From Tipula vernalis (lineage: Eukaryota; Arthropoda; Insecta; Diptera; Tipulidae): a DNA stretch of 64,000 bases. The stretch covers positions 27,827,992 through 27,891,991 of the forward strand of contig OY282560.1 in the NCBI GenBank assembly GCA_958295665.1. The letters are read 5' to 3'. The translations under genes and the position numbers were made by a program. Position 1 is the stretch's first letter. Each line of letters begins with the position of its first letter. Below the pieces are notes generated by a model. It did not search any database. It had not been told where the DNA came from and saw nothing but the letters and a program-made list of their open reading frames with translations. Positions 58,599 through 64,000 of this stretch are shown here, piece after piece.

Positions 58599-58784
58599 TC
58601 ACGCTGGACTCGTGTTGTTGTTAGAATAATCCCTGTTCGGAAAAACGTCGATGTATTGCAATGAACGTCCTATACCCAAGTACTGGCCTGCTGGATATCG
58701 ACGCCTGTATTTTTCGACAGTAGCGCGTGCATTTCCATTACAGAACAGGTTTACAAAATGCATATCGGCTACACGAGAAGGTCA
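58599..58784 (-). pseudogene. Helix-turn-helix-like ORF remnant at the centre of the foldback element
   Basis: The minus strand reads PSRVADMHFVNLFCNGNARA, then TVEKYRRRYPAGQY and SLQYIDVFPNRD, with a stop at about 58599. The pattern fYxxxxGNArxAvrxYrxRYPxxxxP resembles the helix-turn-helix domain (DUF4817-like) found at the start of transposon-derived ORFs in insects. It is about 57-60 residues, has no downstream DDE domain, and lies in the loop between the two inverted arms. The assignment is by pattern only; it could be a captured fragment of another transposon. Confidence 0.55.
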
Positions 58785-59579
58785 TTGCACGCAAATGTCT
58801 CATTGTAATGATTAAGCGTTTACTTAACACAAACTGTCCTTTTAATTATATCACACAAACTTAAAATTGTTAAAACACAGAACACTGAGAGTACATAGTG
58901 TCACACGATCGGTTAGCGAACAACTTAACTATTTATTATTACTTACCAATTTGAGTTTTCGATCATTTAAAAGATTTGGTTAGAAAACATCACTATACCT
59001 AAACGGCTACAAACGCCATTTTTTCGACAAATTGCTGTTCGAATGTTTTATGAGTTAGGTAGTAACAATGTTTTGTGAATTTGTAGATATTATGCTGTAG
59101 ATTAATAATTATAAATAAAATAACCATGTCATGGGACATTTTTTCGACTTACAGTTCATTTTTTTTTTAAAGTAGAGGTTTTTTTTAATTAAAAAACTCG
59201 TTTAAGTAAAAAAATGTGATTTTCCCATAACTTGTTGCATTCCTTACAAAAACCTGGCTTAGTGCACACTAATAACCAATAAAGTGACTCATAAGCTTTC
59301 AAAAACTGCAAACAGAATTTAAATCGAGCCCATAACTTGGGAGATATGATGAAAAATGTGAAAAGGTATCACCAACACACAAGGGGCCACTTGCCGGCGA
59401 AACAGATTGTATTTAATTTAAAATTATTTCTATTTATCAATAAAAATTTTCATTTAAATTGAAAATAAAGGCAACATAAAATCTCATATGATTTTGTTTA
59501 CGTTCCATAGGAAAATAAAAATCGTTATTCCCTTAACACCACTACAAGTTTTTTTTCATGGCTTTTTATGTAGTGACAT

Positions 59580-59870
59580 TGCATAGAATCATATCATCGT
59601 ACTACCATAACATCAAACCATCATGCCATCATACACGACATAACATTATATCATCGTGCAATCGTATCATCATACAATCATGTGTACCGTCGTACCATAA
59701 AAACAGATTGGTGGAAAAAAAATTCTAAATCGGATAAGCGATTCTCAGACGTCCAGAAAGACGGACAGACACATTATTTTTTTTTTCTTTTCCGGACTCA
59801 AGGACTTTCAAAACGTCGAGAAAAATGGATTTGGATCAAACAAATGTTTGGCCATTTTTCACAAGATTTC
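59580..59870 (+). repeat. CATACCAT-type and GACGTCCAG repeats inside the right foldback arm
   Basis: 59585-59700 carries ATCATACCATC-type text and 59745-59870 the CAGACGTCCAGAAAGACG ... AGGACTTTCAAAACGTC segment. Both have the same order and orientation as in 25740-27445. The left arm has only a short CATACC-like patch at 57555-57655. Confidence 0.75.
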
Positions 59871-60099
59871 AATACATAGGTCTTTTTAGACCGAAGTAAT
59901 TTTCCCTTTAAAAGAAAAAGTAGCATACATAATCATTTTTAATATATTTAATTTAATATTAAATAAATAAGCCATTATTGACAAAAATTCACGACAATTA
60001 TTAATTTTAAGTAAAGAAAGCGTCCGCTTCGCTTAATATTCTTAGTTATACTAACATTTTAAATCATCTCTTTCGAAATCTTCTTAGTTTTTTATTCCT

Positions 60100-60916
60100 C
60101 TCTTCGTAATTTTCGTAATGGCTTCAAGAATACTAAGTTATGATTTCACCATTACGATTACGAAAATATTGTGCATTACGAAAATTTTCGTAATGTTTGA
60201 AGACAGGGCATTTAAAATGATAAAACAAAATTGTTCCAAATGAACTTAATGAATGATAAAAATCACACTTTAAATTACACATTGCATTAATTAATTTCCA
60301 ATCAGTACAATTTTAACAAATAAATATAAAAGTTAAATAGGCAATATAGCTTTAAATAACATATTTTTGTTGTATTGAATCACATATTCCATTTTTGTCC
60401 GCTATAGCCAATTGTCAATTACGAAAAAAATCTCATACCCTTACACGTATTGTTTAAAATTAGAAAGTGGTCAAGCATTTAAAAAAATATCCCAAGATTT
60501 AGGTATACGACTACAAAAATTTAGAAGAAAATATGGTTTGGTTCTAGTTAGGTAGTAAACAAAACCGAATGCATAGTTATGTACTCGTTATCTCGAAATA
60601 AATAATATATTTTTAAGAACACGTGAAACAAAGAAAAAAAGGTACGCTTTTGCTTTCACTTTTTTATAAAATATTGAGAATAGAAAATATTGAGTTTTAT
60701 GAACATCCTTATCAATATAATTAACACAAAAATCCAAATGATTTCATTACGAAATGCAATGGGAAACGAAAAAACCATTACGAAAATTTTAGTAACGTTC
60801 CGTTGCGAAAATTTTCGTAATTCGATTTCAAGAATAGGATTTTAGGGTTTTCGTAATACTTTGACACTAACTCGCAATACGAAAGTTTTCGTAATGTTTC
60901 AAGAATAGCACCCCAG
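60100..60916. repeat. Foldback right terminus, longer than the left
   Basis: Two ACGAAAATTTTCGTAA-rich zones (60110-60215 and 60775-60916) separated by about 550 bp of AT sequence. Only the outer zone pairs with the left terminus, so the right arm contains an additional internal segment, making the arms unequal. Confidence 0.7.
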
Positions 60917-62819
60917 GTCCCGAAACCTATTGATAGAGGTATCAACCATCGTAATCGGACCATTTTAGATTTTTGCCGCCCAAAAACTTGTGGGCTATAA
61001 CACAGTTGATTTTCAATAAAATTGAATTTTGTAAGAAATGTTTAGAAATAATCGAGCAATCAAAATGAAAATTGTCACAGCAATTACAGGTCCCGAAACC
61101 TATTGATAGAGGTATCAACCATCGTAATCGGACCATTTTAGATTTTTGCCGCCCAAAAACTTGTGGGCTATAGCACAGTTGATTTTCAATAAAATTGAAT
61201 TTTGTAAGAAATGTTTAGAAATAATCGAGCAATCAAAATGAAAATTGTCACAGCAATTACAGGTCCCGAAACCTATTGATAGAGGTATCAACCATCGTAA
61301 TCGGACCATTTTAGATTTTTGCCGCCCAAAAACTTGTGGGCTATAGCACAGTTGATTTTCAATAAAATTGAATTTTCTAAGAAATGTTTAGAAATAATCG
61401 AGCAATCAAAATGAAAATTGTCACAGCAATTACAGGTCCCGAAACCTATTGATAGAGGTATCAACCATCGTAATCGGACCATTTTAGATTTTTGCCGCCC
61501 AAAAACTTGTGGGCTATAGCACAGTTGATTTTCAATACAATTGAATTTTCTAAAAAAATGTTTAGAAATAATCGAGCAATCAAAATGAAAATTGTCACAG
61601 CAATTACAGGTCCCGAAACCTATTGATAGAGGTATCAACCATCGTAATCGGACCATTTTAGATTTTTGCCGCCCAAAAACTTGTGGGCTATAGCACAGTT
61701 GATTTTCAATAAAATTGAATTTTCTAAGAAATGTTTAGAAATAATCGAGCAATCAAAATGAAAATTGTCACAGCAATTACAGGTCCCGAAACCTCTTGAT
61801 AGAGGTATCAACCATCGTAATCGGACCATTTTAGATTTTTGCCGCCCAAAAACTTGTGGGCTATAGAACAGTTGATTTTCAATACAATTGAATTTTCTAA
61901 AAAATGTTTAGAAATAATCGAGCAATCAAAATGAAAATTGTCACAGCAATTACAGGTCCCGAAACCTATTGATAGAGGTATCAACCATCGTAATCGGAGC
62001 ATTTTAGATTTTTGCCGCCCAAAAACTTGTGGGCTATAGCACAGTTGATTTTCAATAAAATTGAATTTTGTAAGTAATGTTTAGAAATAATCGAGCAATC
62101 AAAATGAAAATTGTGACAGCAATTACAGGTCCCGAAACCTATTGATAGAGGTATCAACCATCGTAATCGGACCATTTTAGATTTTTGCCGCCCAAAAACT
62201 TGTGGGCTATAGCACAGTTGAGTTTCAATAAAATTGAATTTTGTAACAAATGTTTAGAAATAATCGAGCAATCAAAATGAAAATTGTCACAGCAATTACA
62301 GGTCCCGAAACCTATTGATAGAGGTATCAACCATCGTAATCGGACCATTTTAGATTTTTGCCGCCCAAAAACTTGTGGGCTATAGCACAGTTGATTTTCA
62401 ATAAAATTGAATTTTCTAAGAAATGTTTAGAAATAATCGAGCAATCAAAATGAAAATTGTCACAGCAATTACAGGTCCCGAAACCTATTGATAGAGGTAT
62501 CAACCATCGTAATCGGACCATTTTAGATTTTTGCCGCCCAAAAACTTGTGGGCTATAGCACAGTTGATTTTCAATAAAATTGAATTTTCTAAGAAATGTT
62601 TAGAAATAATCGAGCAATCAAAATGAAAATTGTCACAGCAATTACAGGTCCCGAAACCTATTGATAGAGGTATCAACCATCGTAATCGGACCATTTTAGA
62701 TTTTTGCCGCCCAAAAACTTGTGGGCTATAGCACAGTTGATTTTCAATAAAATTGAATTTTCTAAGAAATGTTTAGAAATAATCGAGCAATCAAAATGAA
62801 AATTGTCACAGCAATTACA
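60914..62819 (+). repeat. 173-bp satellite, eleven head-to-tail copies
   Basis: Units starting CAGGTCCCGAAACCTATTGA are at 60914, 61087, 61260, 61433, 61607, 61780, 61953, 62126, 62299, 62472 and 62645. The spacing is 173 bp, with one 174-bp unit due to an extra A at about 61556. Copies differ by only a few substitutions, so the array is recent or well homogenised. Each unit gives a 64-codon open frame on the minus strand, but 173 is not a multiple of 3, so there is no long protein. Confidence 0.96.
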
Positions 62820-63603
62820 GGGATTGGAATCGTCTGATCTATAGTAAGGTGATTTTCATCAAATCGAAGTTTCTATGAAATGTACCGAAATAATTATGGA
62901 ATCTAAATACGCGTTGGCACAGCAGTTACAGGTCTTGAGACCTGTCATTAAAGGTATTAAGAACTGAAATCTGAGCATAATTTCAGATTTTGGATTTTTA
63001 CTGCTCTGAATCGACTGATGTATAGTAAGGTGATTTTCAATGGAATCAAGGAACCTAAATACTCGTTGGCCTAAAAATTTACAGGTCCTGAGGCCTTACA
63101 ATAGATGAATCAAGAACATCAATCGGAGCACAATTGCAAATTTTGGATTTCTAAAGCTCTGAACCGTCTGATCTATAGTAAGGTGATTTTCATCAAATCG
63201 AAGTTTCTATGAAATGTACCGAAATAATTATGGAATCTAAATACGCGTTGGCACAGCAGTTACAGGTCTTGAGACCTGTCATTAAAGGTATCAAGAACTG
63301 AAATCTGAGCATAATTGCAGATTTTGGATTTTTACTGCTCTGAATCGACTGATGTATAGTAAGGTGATTTTCAATGGAATCAAGGAACCTAAATACTCGT
63401 TGGCCTAAAAATGTACAGGTCCTGAGGCTTTTCAATAGAGGTATCAAGAACATCAATCGGAGCACAATTGCAAATTTTGGATTTCTAAAGCTCTGAATCG
63501 TCTGATCTATAGTAAGGTGATTTTCAACAAATCGAAGTTTCTATGAAATGTACCGAAATAATTATGGAATCTAAATACGCGTTGGCACAGCAGTTACAGG
63601 TCT
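62820..63603 (+). repeat. 334-bp dimeric satellite, diverged relative of the 173-bp family
   Basis: The landmark CGTCTGATCTATAGTAAGGT recurs at 62831, 63165 and 63499, exactly 334 bp apart, with two distinguishable half-units of about 167 bp. The half-units share ACAGGTC-TGAG-C...AATAGAGGTATCAA and ATCGGAGCA-...AGATTTTTGG with the 173-bp family. The array ends in a partial unit at about 63603. Confidence 0.88.
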
Positions 63604-64000
63604 CCAAATATTGTTTTTATCAGGTTTTCGCTAAACAATTGAATTAAATATCACAGTTTGACAATTAATATGTTTAGTTTACCAATAAATAAAATTTAGG
63701 TATAGTACTAATGGCATTTTGATCGATACCATAAGTCAAATACATTTACCAGTTTTGGTTTTCCGTACACAGCTATCCCACTTTTCTATGTATTTTAATG
63801 ATACATATTACATTTCGGAGTTATTATGATGATTCGATATAATGAGTTCCTAACCTTAATCATATTAAATCACGTCCTAAAGAATTTTTTGAGCTAGTCG
63901 TTTGGACTAGAGTTCGAATTAAATTTTGTTGAAATTATTATTTTTTCTGCTCCCTCCTCATTTTTGCATTGCCGCTAATGATTTTATTTTTATTTTTTTT
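63604..64000. other. RGK intron or flanking DNA, nothing recognised
   Basis: AT-rich sequence without domain, repeat or splice-flanked exon that I could support. Confidence 0.45.

Larger units (their letters stand above)
56999..60916. mobile_element. Foldback-type element: 3.9-kb giant inverted repeat
   Basis: The termini CTGGGGTGCTATTCTTGAA (56999 on) and its complement (ending 60916) are inverted repeats. The inversion continues inwards: 57250-57330 matches 60690-60790 inverted, 57715-57790 matches 59430-59520, 58225-58500 matches 59080-59350. Arms are about 1.6-1.9 kb each, with a central unpaired segment of about 58510-59040. The termini contain dense ACGAAAATTTTCGTAA motifs. It is inserted in the BEL/Pao pol on the left and abuts the 173-bp satellite on the right. 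Confidence 0.88.

Noticed and set aside
60778..62694. Repeated 64-residue minus-strand frames (MVRLRWLIPLSI...) as a tandem gene family
   Set aside because: They are the 173-bp satellite. The only 122-codon version comes from a 1-bp insertion in one unit.
40816..63603. CRISPR array
   Set aside because: Units are 167-173 bp and contiguous, without alternating short repeats and unique spacers, and the DNA is clearly eukaryotic.

Overview
This is nuclear DNA from an AT-rich, repeat-dense insect genome, most likely a fly (Diptera). The evidence is an interrupted host gene with GT-AG introns, an RGK-family GTPase of the type known from Drosophila, and a retroelement load (Ty3/Gypsy, BEL/Pao, Jockey-, CR1/L2- and LOA/I-like LINEs) typical of fly genomes. 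The species cannot be named from the sequence. There are no bacterial-style operons, rRNAs, tRNAs or CRISPR arrays.

The only host gene I can support is an RGK (Rad/Gem/Kir) GTPase on the + strand. Three internal coding exons are visible: 7357-7641 (G3 region and G4 NKAD), 52683-52818 (G5 region) and 52892-53062 (basic, Ser/Pro-rich C-terminal extension). The exon with the P-loop lies upstream of the window and the last exon(s) downstream. Exons one and two are separated by an intron of about 45,041 bp; almost everything else in the window is intronic repeat DNA.

Layout. 1-1430: decayed Ty3/Gypsy pol. 1431-7356: AT-rich intron with small repeats. 7985-8824: 5'-truncated LINE with a 12-bp target-site duplication. 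9030-15470: an array of diverged ~250-bp repeats, interrupted by a pogo/Tigger transposon that is itself interrupted by a CR1/L2-like LINE. 16968-19600: a second LINE. 21250-22545: a Gypsy pol 3' half with an intact integrase core. 22827-25490: two copies of a MITE. 25740-27450: a CATACCAT-rich simple-repeat block and a ~115-bp tandem repeat. 27473-29110: an old BEL/Pao element. 31740-40815: a pile-up of three LINEs and a BEL/Pao gag fragment. 40816-50640: a 167-bp satellite with higher-order structure and inverted blocks. 53850-56998: a younger BEL/Pao pol. 56999-60916: a 3.9-kb foldback element made of two long inverted arms. 60914-62819: eleven copies of a 173-bp satellite. 62820-63603: a related 334-bp dimeric satellite.

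The most notable items are the foldback element with a helix-turn-helix-like ORF remnant at its centre, abutting a homogeneous satellite; the intronic 167-bp satellite with 8-/9-monomer higher-order repeats and a block repeated at an offset of 4,178 bp; and the nested LINE-in-pogo-in-repeat-array structure. Nothing here looks like a coordinated gene system: the genes do not work together beyond transposon self-mobilisation, and nearly every transposon ORF is broken.
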